Below, piece by piece: positions 31,072 to 40,467 of a stretch of DNA of 64,000 nucleotides. The notes beneath the pieces are model-generated. The model worked only from the letters and a program-made list of their open reading frames with translations. It had not been told where the DNA came from and made no database searches. Positions within the stretch are counted from its first letter, which is position 1, and each line of letters begins with the position of its first letter. The translations under genes and the position numbers were made by a program. The DNA is from Henriciella sp. (GTDB taxonomy: Bacteria > Pseudomonadota > Alphaproteobacteria > Caulobacterales > Hyphomonadaceae), in NCBI GenBank assembly GCA_030066975.1, contig JASJAO010000005.1, positions 62,001 to 126,000 of the forward strand, written 5' to 3'.

Positions 31072-32108
31072 TCGTCCCCCTCATCTTTGGAGGATTCGAC
31101 TTCACCGGCGTCAACCCGCTTTGAAAATTCTGTCTCTTCCCCTGCGGCGAGCTGCTTTGCCTGCGCGATCCAGTCTTCCCGCTCAATTCGGCCGGGGAAA
31201 GACATGAAATCTTCAACCCAGTCGACATTGGCCGGGGTCCAGGCCGCGATCTGGCGGAACTTATAGACGCCGAGTTCATTCAGCGCCTTCTCATTCACTG
31301 GCCCAATGCCCTTGATCCGCTTCAGATCATCTTCCTCACCGGCAGCAATTTCGATCACATCTGGCTTGTCGTCAGCTTTCGGCTTTGGCTTGGCGGCCTC
31401 GATCAATGTGGTTTTCGGCGCGGCCGCAACCGGGGCAGGCTCAGGCTCCGGCGCAGCATCCGGCAAGTTCGGCAGCACCGCAATCTCATTGCGCGAGCCA
31501 TCAAACAGGCCCGCTTCTGTCAGACTGGTCAGACCACCTTCCGGCGCAGAGTTCAGACGGTCCACATAGGTGCCCGGCTGCACTTCAACCCCGTTCTCAA
31601 TCTTGGACAGGATCTCGCCCAGACTTTCGGGTGTCAGATCTTCGTAATAATAGTCATTGATCTGCACCATTGGCGCATTCACGCACGCGCCCAGACACTC
31701 AACCTCTTCCCAGGACAAGCGCCCATCATCGGTCACATGCATCTTGTTGCCGATCTTGGACTGACACACCTCTTTTAGGTCATTCGCCCTGCGCAACATA
31801 CACGGCGTCGTGCCACACAGCTGAACATGGAACTTACCCACAGGCTGCAGACGGAACATCGTATAAAAAGTCGCGACCTCATAGACGCGAATGTAAGGCA
31901 TCTCGAGCCGGTCCGCGACTTCCCGCATCGCCGGTTCCGACAACCAGCCCGCATTGTCCTTTTGCGCCAGCCACAGCAACGGAATCACCGCTGAGCGTTT
32001 CTTATCCTCAGGATACTTGGCCAGCCAGAACGCAATCGTCGGCTCGGTCTCCGGCTTGAAGGAGAAACTGTCACCGCCAGCTTCGATATCAAATCTACGA
32101 AGGGCCAT
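31068..32108 (-). CDS. nuoE: NADH-quinone oxidoreductase subunit E with C-terminal helix-hairpin-helix domain
   Basis: A 346-residue protein, about twice the 160 residues of the core subunit. The N-terminal thioredoxin-like domain (about 1-165) binds the N1a 2Fe-2S cluster through VQLCGTTPCM and ECLGACVNAPM. A Pro/Ala/Glu-rich linker (about 215-255) then leads to a helix-hairpin-helix-like domain (DLKRIKGIGPVNEKALNELG, about 262-281, and a FRQIAAWTP segment). This architecture is known in alphaproteobacterial NuoE proteins; the role of the extension is not known. The gene ends at a four-base overlap with the small membrane protein gene. Confidence 0.94.
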   Translation of the reverse strand: MALRRFDIEAGGDSFSFKPETEPTIAFWLAKYPEDKKRSAVIPLLWLAQKDNAGWLSEPAMREVADRLEMPYIRVYEVATFYTMFRLQPVGKFHVQLCGTTPCMLRRANDLKEVCQSKIGNKMHVTDDGRLSWEEVECLGACVNAPMVQINDYYYEDLTPESLGEILSKIENGVEVQPGTYVDRLNSAPEGGLTSLTEAGLFDGSRNEIAVLPNLPDAAPEPEPAPVAAAPKTTLIEAAKPKPKADDKPDVIEIAAGEEDDLKRIKGIGPVNEKALNELGVYKFRQIAAWTPANVDWVEDFMSFPGRIEREDWIAQAKQLAAGEETEFSKRVDAGEVESSKDEGDE

Positions 32109-32557
32109 TACGCCGTCTCCTCAGTCGGCAGAACCACCCGGCCCGCCTCATCAAATGTCCAGTAAGGGTTGTAGGCGACTTCCCAGGCATTGCCTTCCGG
32201 GTCTGCGAAATAGCCGGAATACCCACCCCAGAACGCTTTGTGCGGCGCTTTGGTCACCTCAACATTCGCAGCCTTCAGGCGCGCGAAGATGTCTTCCACT
32301 TCCGCTTCAGATCGAGCATTGTAGGCAAGCGCCAGATTGCCAAAACCGGACTTCGGATTGGCCGGCTGCCCGGCATCATCGGCCAGTTTGTCTTCTTCCC
32401 ACAGGCCGAGCACAAACCCGCCCATGTCAAACATTGCCATCGCTTCCGGCCCGACATTCTTGAAGCCGATCACGTCTTCATAAAACGCCGTCATCGCGGC
32501 GCGGTCTTTCACCCCGAGCGTAATGATGGAAAGGCGCTGTTCCGGCAAAACACTCAT
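32108..32557 (-). CDS. Vicinal-oxygen-chelate (glyoxalase-like) protein within the nuo operon
   Basis: A 149-residue VOC-superfamily protein. The paired beta-alpha-beta-beta-beta modules are visible: LSIITLGVKDRAAMTAFYEDVIGFK at the N-terminus and LALAYNARSEAEVEDIFARLKAANVEVTKAP in the middle, ending GYSGYFADPEGNAWEVAYNP. Metal-ligand positions are incomplete relative to glyoxalase I, so activity cannot be inferred. It lies between nuoE (one-base overlap) and a membrane protein gene (four-base overlap). Likely co-transcribed with Complex I genes. Confidence 0.8.
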   Translation of the reverse strand: MSVLPEQRLSIITLGVKDRAAMTAFYEDVIGFKNVGPEAMAMFDMGGFVLGLWEEDKLADDAGQPANPKSGFGNLALAYNARSEAEVEDIFARLKAANVEVTKAPHKAFWGGYSGYFADPEGNAWEVAYNPYWTFDEAGRVVLPTEETA

Positions 32558-32916
32558 GCGGCTTTTCCTTCCAATGCGATGAGCGACACCAGCAAAGCCA
32601 ATACACCTGCACCGATATGTGGCGCGACCTTGGCCTTGGCGTGCGCATAGGTCGCCGCATCAAAAAAGGCGACACCCGCCAGCCCCATGAACACAAACGC
32701 AATCTGCTGCGCTGACCCGCTTAAGCCAACCGCGACAGCGATTATTGCCATAAAGAAATAGCGCCCCGCCATAATGGTCGGCAGATTGTCAGCGCGATGA
32801 TCCGTCATCGCCAATCCACGCTTTGGCGCAAACACGAAGACAAGCCCGAGCAACAGAAGGAACCCGCCTCCGATCAGCGCCATATAAGCGGCCCAGTCTG
32901 CGGGAAGCGGAACCAC
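32554..32916 (-). CDS. Four-helix membrane protein (DUF4267-like) inside the nuo operon
   Basis: A 120-residue protein with four transmembrane segments, beginning near YMALIGGGFLLLLGLVFVFA. A short AGRYFFMAIIAVAVGLSG helix and a final VLALLVSLIALEG helix are visible. The pattern resembles small DUF4267/DoxX-type membrane proteins, but the call is weak. Translation starts at GTG 32916 with AGGTGG seven bases upstream, overlapping the nuoD stop. Confidence 0.6.
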   Translation of the reverse strand: MVPLPADWAAYMALIGGGFLLLLGLVFVFAPKRGLAMTDHRADNLPTIMAGRYFFMAIIAVAVGLSGSAQQIAFVFMGLAGVAFFDAATYAHAKAKVAPHIGAGVLALLVSLIALEGKAA

Positions 32917-34121
32917 TAGCGATCCACCTCACCAAACACGATGTCGAGCGAGCCGAGGATCGCCGAGACATCGGCCAGCTGATGGCCTTTGCAGAGATGA
33001 TCCATCGCCGCGAGATGCGCAAAGCTCGGCGCGCGCAGTTTCACCCGGTAGGGCCGGTTGCTGCCATCGGCGACCAGATACACCCCAAACTCACCCGCTG
33101 GCGCTTCGACCGCGGCATAGACTTCACCTTCCGGTACATGGAAGCCTTCGGTGTAGAGTTTGAAGTGATGGATCAGCGCTTCCATACTGTTCTTCATGTC
33201 AGCGCGGCGCGGCGGGGAGACTTTCGTCCCCTCGGCCAGAACCGGGCCTTTTGGCATATTCTCGATGCACCATTTGATGATCTCGTTTGAGACCAGCATC
33301 TCATCCATGCGGCAGACATAGCGATCATAATTGTCGCCATTCTTGCCGACGATCACCGGGAACACGTCCTGCGGGATCTCGCTATAGATCTCATAGGGCT
33401 GCGACCGGCGCAGGTCCCAGGCAAGACCTGACCCGCGCACCATTACGCCCGAGAAGCCATACTCCATGATCGTCTTCTCATCGACCAGACCAATATCGAC
33501 ATTGCGCTGTTTGAAGATCCGGTTTTCCGACACCAGCGCTTCCAGGTTCGCCATGGCCTGCGGGAATTGCTCACAGAAGGCCATGATGTCGTCGATCAGG
33601 TCCTGCGGCAGGTCCTGATGCACGCCGCCCGGCCGGAAATAGGCCGCATGCAGCCGCGCGCCACTCGCCCGCTCATAGAACCCCATCAGGATTTCACGTT
33701 GTTCAAAGGCCCATGTAATCGGTGTCAGGGCGCCAACATCCATGATGAACGTACCAACATTCAGCAGGTGCTCCAGAATGCGGCCTATCTCGGAGTAGAT
33801 CACCCGAATGAAGCTGCCCCGGCGCGGCACCTCAAGGCCCAGCATCTTCTCAATCGCCAGACACCAAGCATGCTCCTGATTCATTGGCGCTGAATAGTGC
33901 AGCCGGTCAAAGTAAGGCAGTCCCTGGAGGTAGGTCTTGTACTCGAGCAGCTTTTCCGTGCCGCGATGCAACAGACCGATATGGCTGTCGATCCGCGTGA
34001 CCAGTTCGCCATCAAGGTCCATCACCATCCGCAATACACCGTGCGCCGCCGGATGCTGCGGCCCAAAGTTCAGCGTAAAAGTGCGGTCTTCTTCCGGGAC
34101 GGTCTTCAGATCATCTGCCAT
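32916..34121 (-). CDS. nuoD: NADH-quinone oxidoreductase subunit D
   Basis: A 401-residue subunit related to [NiFe] hydrogenase large subunits, forming the quinone-binding site with NuoB. The quinone-binding loop [12 protein letters not shown], the [13 protein letters not shown] segment and the [15 protein letters not shown] stretch are intact. The stop overlaps the start of the next gene (four-helix membrane protein). Confidence 0.96.
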   Translation of the reverse strand: MADDLKTVPEEDRTFTLNFGPQHPAAHGVLRMVMDLDGELVTRIDSHIGLLHRGTEKLLEYKTYLQGLPYFDRLHYSAPMNQEHAWCLAIEKMLGLEVPRRGSFIRVIYSEIGRILEHLLNVGTFIMDVGALTPITWAFEQREILMGFYERASGARLHAAYFRPGGVHQDLPQDLIDDIMAFCEQFPQAMANLEALVSENRIFKQRNVDIGLVDEKTIMEYGFSGVMVRGSGLAWDLRRSQPYEIYSEIPQDVFPVIVGKNGDNYDRYVCRMDEMLVSNEIIKWCIENMPKGPVLAEGTKVSPPRRADMKNSMEALIHHFKLYTEGFHVPEGEVYAAVEAPAGEFGVYLVADGSNRPYRVKLRAPSFAHLAAMDHLCKGHQLADVSAILGSLDIVFGEVDR

Positions 34122-34750
34122 TACGCACCCTCCCCTTCGCTCGCTTCCGCCTTCTCATCACCGGGAATCTGGGCCGTCATGCCCTCCCACGGGGAGAGGA
34201 AGTCAAAGTTGCGATACTCCTGGGTCAGCTCGACCGGCTCATGCACGATCCGCTTCTCGAGGTCATCATAGCGCACCTCGGTAAACCCGGTCAGCGGGAA
34301 GTCCTTGCGCAGTGGATAGCCTTCAAACCCGTAATCGGTAAGGATCCGGCGCAGGTCGGGATGCCCGGCAAAGCGAATACCGTACATGTCGAACGCTTCC
34401 CGCTCGAACCAGTTGGCTGAGGGATGCAGATCGGTCAGGGTCGGCACCGGCGTGTCTTCATCGGTTGAAATCTTCACCCGAATGCGCTGGTTCATCCGCA
34501 TCGACAGGAAGTGATAGACCACTTCAAACCGTTGTCCGCGCTCAGGATAATCCACCCCGCAAATATCGATCATCATCTCGAACATGCAGAGCGAATCCCG
34601 TTTCAGAAACTCCGCCAGCGACAGGATCGCATCGCGCTCCGCCACCAACGTCAACTCTCCCAGAACAACCTCAAACTTGCGCACCGCATCCGGCATTGCC
34701 GCCGCAATATGCTCGCCCAGTTCGGTCAGCGCTTCGGTCTGCTCATTCAT
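34121..34750 (-). CDS. nuoC: NADH-quinone oxidoreductase subunit C
   Basis: A 209-residue 30 kDa subunit, separate from NuoD as in most alphaproteobacteria; E. coli has a fused NuoCD. The conserved [24 protein letters not shown] region and the [14 protein letters not shown] segment are clear. It follows nuoB by nine bases and overlaps nuoD by one. Confidence 0.95.
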   Translation of the reverse strand: MNEQTEALTELGEHIAAAMPDAVRKFEVVLGELTLVAERDAILSLAEFLKRDSLCMFEMMIDICGVDYPERGQRFEVVYHFLSMRMNQRIRVKISTDEDTPVPTLTDLHPSANWFEREAFDMYGIRFAGHPDLRRILTDYGFEGYPLRKDFPLTGFTEVRYDDLEKRIVHEPVELTQEYRNFDFLSPWEGMTAQIPGDEKAEASEGEGA

Positions 34751-34759
34751 ACCTGGCTC

Positions 34760-35329
34760 CTAGCGCTCAATCGAGCTTTCACGGCGGATTTTCTTCTGCA
34801 GTTGCAGGAAGCCATAGACCAGCGCCTCCGCCGTGGGCGGACAGCCTGGAACATAGATGTCCACCGGCACGATCCGGTCACAGCCGCGCACGACACTGTA
34901 GCTGTAATGATAGTAGCCGCCGCCATTGGCACAGCTGCCCATGGAGATCACATAGCGCGGCTCCGGCATCTGATCGTAAACTTTGCGCAGCGCCGGCGCC
35001 ATTTTATTGGTCAGCGTCCCGGCGACAATCATCACGTCTGATTGGCGCGGGCTGCCACGCGGGGCCATGCCAAACCGCTCAAGATCATAGCGCGGATTAC
35101 CCGCCTGCATCATCTCAATCGCACAGCAAGCCAGACCAAACGTCATCCACATCAAGGACCCGGTCCGCGCCCAGGCAATCAGGTCGTCGGCAGAGGCGGT
35201 GAAATAGCCCTTGTCCGCAAGATGATCTGACAGACCCGCATAGAACGGATCATCGGGGCGCACATTGTGCCCGCCTTCAACGCCCGCACGCCCGGCGCCG
35301 AGCGCATAAGGTTTGAAATCATCAGCCAT
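34760..35329 (-). CDS. nuoB: NADH-quinone oxidoreductase subunit B
   Basis: The 189-residue subunit holding cluster N2, the last electron carrier before quinone. Ligands are the adjacent C68-C69, C133 and C163 ([16 protein letters not shown] and [10 protein letters not shown]). ATG 35329 was chosen since AGGAGGT lies six bases upstream. An in-frame GTG at 35350 overlaps nuoA and has no comparable site. Confidence 0.96.
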   Translation of the reverse strand: MADDFKPYALGAGRAGVEGGHNVRPDDPFYAGLSDHLADKGYFTASADDLIAWARTGSLMWMTFGLACCAIEMMQAGNPRYDLERFGMAPRGSPRQSDVMIVAGTLTNKMAPALRKVYDQMPEPRYVISMGSCANGGGYYHYSYSVVRGCDRIVPVDIYVPGCPPTAEALVYGFLQLQKKIRRESSIER

Positions 35330-35340
35330 GCCGAGACCTC

Positions 35341-35715
35341 CTATTGCCACTCAAGCGCGCCGCGGCGCCACTCATAAATGAAGCCAATGGTCAGCACCGC
35401 CAGGAAGATCACCATGGACCAGAATCCAAACACACCGATCGCGCCAAGGCTCACCGCCCAGGGGAACAGAAACGCCACTTCAAGATCAAAGATGATGAAC
35501 AGGATCGCCACCAGATAGAACCGCACATCAAACTTCATCCGCGCATCGTCAAAAGCATTAAACCCGCACTCATAAGCCGAGTTCTTCTCCGGATCCGGAT
35601 GACTTGGTGCAAGCGCCGCATTCAGAACGATAAACAGCAGCGACACCGCCAAACCAATTCCAAGGAAGATAACCACAGGCAGATAGTCGAGGGCGAGACG
35701 TTCAACATCGGTCAT
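35341..35715 (-). CDS. nuoA: NADH-quinone oxidoreductase subunit A
   Basis: The first gene of the nuo operon, a 124-residue membrane subunit with three helices. The family loop [22 protein letters not shown] (about residues 46-67) holds the cysteine near the quinone site. It begins at ATG 35715. The 275 bases upstream to the lipoprotein stop at 35991 have no gene and should hold the nuo promoter; I could not identify a convincing -35/-10 pair. Confidence 0.95.
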   Translation of the reverse strand: MTDVERLALDYLPVVIFLGIGLAVSLLFIVLNAALAPSHPDPEKNSAYECGFNAFDDARMKFDVRFYLVAILFIIFDLEVAFLFPWAVSLGAIGVFGFWSMVIFLAVLTIGFIYEWRRGALEWQ

Positions 35716-35825
35716 TTTAGGTGCAATCTCCCGAAACCGGATAAATCTGAGCGTCGGATAAGACGCTTTTCACTGCAGCGCAATAGATCAGCAGCGTTCC
35801 AGTTTAGCCATTTTCAGCGCGATTT

Positions 35826-35865
35826 CGCCCCCGCCCGGATGCGGCGTGGCGTCACGTCATTGCAA
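35826..35865. repeat. Imperfect direct repeat, left copy
   Basis: About 40 bases around GATGCGGCGTGGCGTCACG match 37317-37356 in the same orientation with about seven mismatches. The pair lies on either side of the AT-richer lipoprotein gene, 1491 bp apart. It may be a diverged target duplication, a dispersed intergenic repeat, or an old attachment site. Confidence 0.5.
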
Positions 35866-35990
35866 GTGGTTCGCAAGTGGAATCTGGACAGATCGAGTAG
35901 CCATGGATTTTCAAGAGCAACCAGAACACTCAACCAGCTAAGGCCAAGCTACCACGGCTCCCAGCCCGGATCTTCGCACCTGAAGCGTTT

Positions 35991-37175
35991 CTACGAGCTG
36001 GGACTGGGAATATAAAGATAAGGGTTCATCGTACCTTCAGGTGTCCTGACGGCACCACCGATCCAACCAGCGGCATTGATGTGCACGTCCCCCGTGAAGC
36101 GATATCCATCCGGCAGGCCAACATGTTCTGCTAGCGGAACTATTCCTGTATCAGGGCTCCAGTACGCCAATATCCAGTTCTCGTCTTCCCACTCAAGGGT
36201 CAAATCAGGCTGCATCTTGGGCCAGAGACTGACACTCTTAGCTTGATTTACATCCAACTCTACTTGTTTAGATTTAAACTTTAGGTAGCCGACGCTCGCA
36301 CCACCTACTGTTATGTCCCACGGACGGAAATGCAGCCACCCTGAGCCAGAAGGCGGTTCAGGAACAAATGTCTTCCCATTGACGCTTATGATGTCTGGCT
36401 TCTTGTCACGACGCGAACCGCTATTGGTCGCGTATATGTTGGCACTGAAGAATTTTTGAATTGAACCCTCAATAATTTTTATACTACCCTCAGCATCCAT
36501 CAGCCATATTGTACGGGTGGAACTAGCATCAGAATTGGTGTACCCTTGTATACTATGACCATCCTTTGAAAGGGCAGAAAATCTGTGGACACCTTCAAGC
36601 GGAACGTGGATGGGCATCGTTTTGCCCGAAGCACATTTTTCTAGTCTGGGATTAGGCTGCAGAATACCGCGATACACCGTGGCTCCGTCGCGAGAAATCT
36701 CCAACTTTCCAGTTCTCGTATCGAATTCGATGGGATCGCCACCGCAATATGATTGGAGGCTGCGCCGATCGCCTGCAGGGGTAATTAGGTATCTGTTTGA
36801 GGGGCTCTTATAACTGCTCCATACTTCCGTGCCGTCTTCAAGAATATCGATGATCTGATCTGCACCTGAAATGACTTCACTATCAAAACCGCCCTCCTCG
36901 TCCCGAATAAACCGTATGCGCTGAGCTTCATATCTCCGAATAGCGCCGTTTGGAGACACAATAACCTTTTGAAGCGAGATACCATCTTTGGAAGACTCTG
37001 GGCTTCCCATAATGAAAAGGTGCCCACTTTCCAACAGTCGGGTTTGGACTCCCGGTTTGAAGTATGGCCCCAAATCATTAAAGCCAGCCTTTAATGCGGT
37101 TTGCGAGTTGCTTGGGCCTGACGTGCATGCTGCAAGAAAGACTAACGAAAGAACTAGAATAGCTATAGGGTTCAC
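35991..37175 (-). CDS. Predicted lipoprotein, unknown function
   Basis: A 394-residue secreted protein. Residues 1-17 form a lipoprotein signal peptide ending in L-A-A-C-T; C17 is the lipidation site. The start is GTG 37175, with GGAGG six bases upstream. The mature part is beta-rich with repeated short strands (for example YEAQRIRFIRDEEGG, ISRDGATVYRGIL, and VSLWPKMQPDLTLEWEDENW), which suggests a beta-propeller-like fold, but no family was recognised. Codon use and base composition are clearly more AT-rich than the neighbours. Together with the imperfect repeats at 35826 and 37317 it suggests acquisition. Confidence 0.7.
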   Translation of the reverse strand: MNPIAILVLSLVFLAACTSGPSNSQTALKAGFNDLGPYFKPGVQTRLLESGHLFIMGSPESSKDGISLQKVIVSPNGAIRRYEAQRIRFIRDEEGGFDSEVISGADQIIDILEDGTEVWSSYKSPSNRYLITPAGDRRSLQSYCGGDPIEFDTRTGKLEISRDGATVYRGILQPNPRLEKCASGKTMPIHVPLEGVHRFSALSKDGHSIQGYTNSDASSTRTIWLMDAEGSIKIIEGSIQKFFSANIYATNSGSRRDKKPDIISVNGKTFVPEPPSGSGWLHFRPWDITVGGASVGYLKFKSKQVELDVNQAKSVSLWPKMQPDLTLEWEDENWILAYWSPDTGIVPLAEHVGLPDGYRFTGDVHINAAGWIGGAVRTPEGTMNPYLYIPSPSS

Positions 37176-37316
37176 AAGATTCCTCCCTCCGCACGATTGT
37201 TGTACTTAAGGGCATCCTGTTAAATTTGCTTTTCGATAGTATTGTAATTCTACCAGGGTATATCTCCCAAGAAAGAAGACATTCAGTCTGGATCTCATCC
37301 CTACCTATTTACAGTC

Positions 37317-37356
37317 CGCCCTCGCCTCGATGCGGCGCGGCGTCACGGCAATGCGA
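37317..37356. repeat. Imperfect direct repeat, right copy
   Basis: Partner of 35826-35865; shares the GATGCGGCG-GGCGTCACG core. It lies upstream of the lipoprotein gene, in the interval before the FAD oxidoreductase stop. See the left copy for possible origins. Confidence 0.5.
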
Positions 37357-37404
37357 CTGATTCTCAACTAGACGGGAGGGGGCGAAAAGGCCGCCACTTC
37401 TGGC

Positions 37405-38652
37405 CTAAAGACGTAAGCCGCCCAGCAGCTCTGACACGGCCAGTGCGCTGCACACCGCGCCCTCATGTAGCCCATTGCCGAGATACGCACCGGCATAATA
37501 AATCCGGCGATAGCCATTGTGTCTGCGCACTTCATCGCGCTGCTTCATCGCGGCGACCGAGTAGACCGGTACCGTATGATCGGTGCGGGCGATGATGGTC
37601 TCTGGATCAATAAGATCATCCAGGCCATGCGCAAACGCGTACGGTGTCTTCTGATCCAGCTCGTAAAACGTGTTCATATACGTATTATAGCCACGCGCCT
37701 TGCCATTATGATCGACAAACAGATCCATCGGCATTTTCGCCGTTCCGGCAAACCGGCCATACAATTTCATATCTGTATGCGCCGTCGTGGAGAAGGTGCG
37801 GTCTGACCAGTCAGCGAACCACCGCGCTTCGGTCTCGTCCTGGTCCAGAATGATAGAGGCCACCTGCCCAGGACTGGTCGCCACGACTACCGCATCGAAC
37901 GTCTGGCTCTGCCCTTGCGCCGTCAGGTTCACATCATTGTCGCTGCGACGGATCTTGATGTCTGGCACCCCAAGGTGGACCTGAAATTGTCCCTCAGCCT
38001 GCAGCGTCTCCATATAGCGATACACCCCGCCGCGCACGAAGCTCCAATCCGGCGCCCGCTCGCCGCGGATCGCTCTGAGGTACGGCACAACGATGGAGGC
38101 TGGCAGGCTGCCTGCATCATCATAGGGCGTCGAAAAGGCGAGCGCCGCCAGCGATTGCACAAAGTCCTGCACATGCTGCGGCCCGGCCAATATCTCGCTG
38201 ATCGGTTTGTCATCGGAGAGATCGTGATTCAGCAGCGGTCTGAACGTCGTCGCATAGGCAGATCGAAGCTGCGAGATCCGCTTTCCATATGAGGGTGAGC
38301 GCACGACATTCAGCAAAGTCGCCGCACTCGCGAGATTGGCGGGCTTCGAAGGAAAATACTCATTTTTACGATAAAGCGACGAGGTCGGCTGCCCTGATCC
38401 AAGCTCGACCCCAAGATGCTGCATCAGCTTGTGAAACTTCGGATAAGAGGCCTCGTGAAACCCGAGCACCCCCATTTCAATCGCGGTACCATTCAGAAGG
38501 CGGTCAGTTTTCAGATTGCGATTCAGCGTGCGCACATGCCCGCCAAGGATCTGTTCGCGTTCAAAAACGTGAACCTCGTGAACCGCCTGCAACAGATACG
38601 CGGACACTAGCCCGCTCGCCCCGCCCCCAATAATCGCGATCTTCACAGCCAC
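37405..38652 (-). CDS. FAD-dependent amine-oxidase-like oxidoreductase
   Basis: A 415-residue flavoprotein with an N-terminal Rossmann motif IAIIGGGASGLVSAYLL and the HVFEREQILGGHVRTL continuation, then a flavin-containing amine-oxidase-like core with a C-terminal YAGAYLGNGLHEGAV segment closing over FAD. Members of this group occur in DUF1365/cyclopropane-fatty-acid-synthase-like operons in other proteobacteria, but those neighbours are absent here, so substrate remains unassigned. The start is GTG 38652. Confidence 0.8.
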   Translation of the reverse strand: MAVKIAIIGGGASGLVSAYLLQAVHEVHVFEREQILGGHVRTLNRNLKTDRLLNGTAIEMGVLGFHEASYPKFHKLMQHLGVELGSGQPTSSLYRKNEYFPSKPANLASAATLLNVVRSPSYGKRISQLRSAYATTFRPLLNHDLSDDKPISEILAGPQHVQDFVQSLAALAFSTPYDDAGSLPASIVVPYLRAIRGERAPDWSFVRGGVYRYMETLQAEGQFQVHLGVPDIKIRRSDNDVNLTAQGQSQTFDAVVVATSPGQVASIILDQDETEARWFADWSDRTFSTTAHTDMKLYGRFAGTAKMPMDLFVDHNGKARGYNTYMNTFYELDQKTPYAFAHGLDDLIDPETIIARTDHTVPVYSVAAMKQRDEVRRHNGYRRIYYAGAYLGNGLHEGAVCSALAVSELLGGLRL

Positions 38653-38843
38653 TCTACCTTAAAACTAGTCGGCAGCTTGCGCGCCTCGGGTTAATTGAGG
38701 GTTAGGAAATACAGATCGCATGCAAACACAAGTCACGGCAACCCGGGACAAAGACAAAGACAATATTGCACGGATACTGACAAATGATGCCCAGCTTCTG
38801 ATCTACTGGATCAAACAATTTTGTGTAGCAAACCGGAAATGAA

Positions 38844-38918
38844 TGGTGCCCGGGGGCGGATTTGAACCACCGACACGCGGATTTTCAATCCGCTGCTCTA
38901 CCCCTGAGCTACCCGGGC
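38844..38918 (-). tRNA. tRNA-Phe (GAA)
   Basis: A complete 75-base cloverleaf including the encoded CCA: acceptor stem GCCCGGG/CCCGGGC, D stem GCTC/GAGC, anticodon stem GCGGA/TCCGC with loop TTGAAAA, giving anticodon GAA, and T stem GGTGG/CCGCC with loop TTCAAAT. It is transcribed on the minus strand. The remaining intergenic bases between the flavoprotein (38652) and the PLP lyase (39015) show no other gene. Confidence 0.96.
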
Positions 38919-39014
38919 GGGCCAATTGGGGAACCGGCGTATTAGCGCCGCAAACCCGACTTGTCCAATAGCGAATTTGCCTTTTTGCAGCCCATCTTCG
39001 TGGCACTGCCATTC

Positions 39015-40259
39015 CTAGCTGTACCGGATCGAGCCGCCGCTGACCTTGCGCGCCTCACCGGCGGCGACGGCAGACATACTCTCTTCCAGATCGTGCAGAT
39101 ATTGATCGATCACATCGGCATGTTTCGGCGACAACATCAGGTGCAGGCTGGGCGGGGATTTGGTCACCGACGTAAACCAGCCGCGCCGGTAAATCTCCCC
39201 ATAAAGGGCGAAGGCATGGTGCTCGGGATGGCGAAAAGCTATCAGGCCCAGCATCGGTTTGCCCAGCACTTCAAACCCGAGCGCCTTCACCCCCGCTTCG
39301 ACCCGCTCCCGCGTTGCGCAGACCTCACCCTGCAAACGCCGATAGCCCTCAACACCCAGCGTGTTCATCACCGCCCAGGCCGCAGAAATCGCGCCGCCCG
39401 GCCGGGTTCCGGCCAGCGTTGGCGTCTTCATCGGTGCGCCAGACCACTCATTCAGATCAAATGGCATGTGCTGATAAAGCTCATCTGAGCGAAACAGCAC
39501 GGTCGAGGCACCTTTGGCCGCATAACCATATTTGTGCAGATCCGCGCTCATCGAATGGACCGCAGGCACTTCAAAATCAAACGGCGGCACCGGCACACCA
39601 TTCATCCGCGCGAACGGCGCGAAATACCCGCCGACACAGGCATCGACATGCAGCCAGACGCCTTTGCGTTCTGCCGCTTCACCAAGTGCTTCAATCGGGT
39701 CAATAATCCCATGCGGAAAGTTTGGCGCAGAGCCGACCATCATCACCGTGTTCGCGTCGCAAGCCGCCTCCATCGCCGCGACATCGGCCTGATACGTTCC
39801 ATCCTCGCGGACCGGCACCCGCCGCACTTCGATATCCATCAGGTGGCTGGCTTTGTCGAAAGCGAGATGCGCTGAGAAAGGCAGCACGATATTCGCCTTG
39901 CCTTTCGCGCGTCCATTGGCGCGGGCATAGTCACGCGCGGTCTTCAGTGCCATGGTGATCGAATCTGTCCCGCCCGACGTCATCGCCCCCGTGGCGCCGT
40001 CCGGTCCATGCAGCAGGCCCAGCCCCATGCTGATCACATCCTTTTCCATCTGCGCGAGCGACGGAAAGGCCAGCGGTCCCAGCCCGTTCTCTGACATGTA
40101 GGCCGCGTAGGCCTCTTTCTGGACCTCTGCGATCTCCTCACCGGCATTGAAAACGTAGACCGCGGTCTTGCCGTCCCGCCATTTCGCATCGCCGCCGCCC
40201 CGCGCGATCATCTCGGCGGACACTTCATCCCAATCGCGCCCCTGCTCTGGCATCTGCAT
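39015..40259 (-). CDS. PLP-dependent decarboxylase/lyase, sphingosine-1-phosphate lyase-like
   Basis: A 414-residue fold-type I PLP enzyme. The Schiff-base lysine is K243 in SADLHKYGYAAKGASTVLF, and the following LAGTRPGGAISAAWAV stretch resembles the S1P lyase (Sgpl1/Dpl1) signature more than amino-acid decarboxylases. S1P lyases split phosphorylated sphingoid bases into an aldehyde and ethanolamine phosphate. The start is ATG 40259 with AGGGAG eight bases upstream. An open frame continues upstream to 40595 but encodes no domain and overlaps the SDR gene. Sphingolipids are made by related alphaproteobacteria, so the role is plausible, but amino-acid decarboxylation is not excluded. Confidence 0.75.
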   Translation of the reverse strand: MQMPEQGRDWDEVSAEMIARGGGDAKWRDGKTAVYVFNAGEEIAEVQKEAYAAYMSENGLGPLAFPSLAQMEKDVISMGLGLLHGPDGATGAMTSGGTDSITMALKTARDYARANGRAKGKANIVLPFSAHLAFDKASHLMDIEVRRVPVREDGTYQADVAAMEAACDANTVMMVGSAPNFPHGIIDPIEALGEAAERKGVWLHVDACVGGYFAPFARMNGVPVPPFDFEVPAVHSMSADLHKYGYAAKGASTVLFRSDELYQHMPFDLNEWSGAPMKTPTLAGTRPGGAISAAWAVMNTLGVEGYRRLQGEVCATRERVEAGVKALGFEVLGKPMLGLIAFRHPEHHAFALYGEIYRRGWFTSVTKSPPSLHLMLSPKHADVIDQYLHDLEESMSAVAAGEARKVSGGSIRYS

Positions 40260-40467
40260 CGTCTGATCTCCCTGCATCTCGAGCCAACATGACCGATACC
40301 GCCCAGCTTGGCGAGCCTTTCCAGATCGAATTTGACGCTGCACCGAACCGCAACATCCTCGACAGCAGGACGATGAAGCCCCCGCCTCCTGTCCCCGAAC
40401 GCACAAACACGAAGGCCCTGTCTCGGCCTCAGAGGCGAAACAGGGCCCGATGTCAAACGTGTTGGAC

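Noticed and set aside
37176-37404. Search for a recombinase or tRNA attachment site near the lipoprotein island
   Set aside because: No integrase, transposase or tRNA fragment was seen; the nearest tRNA (38844) shows no matching partial copy by eye.
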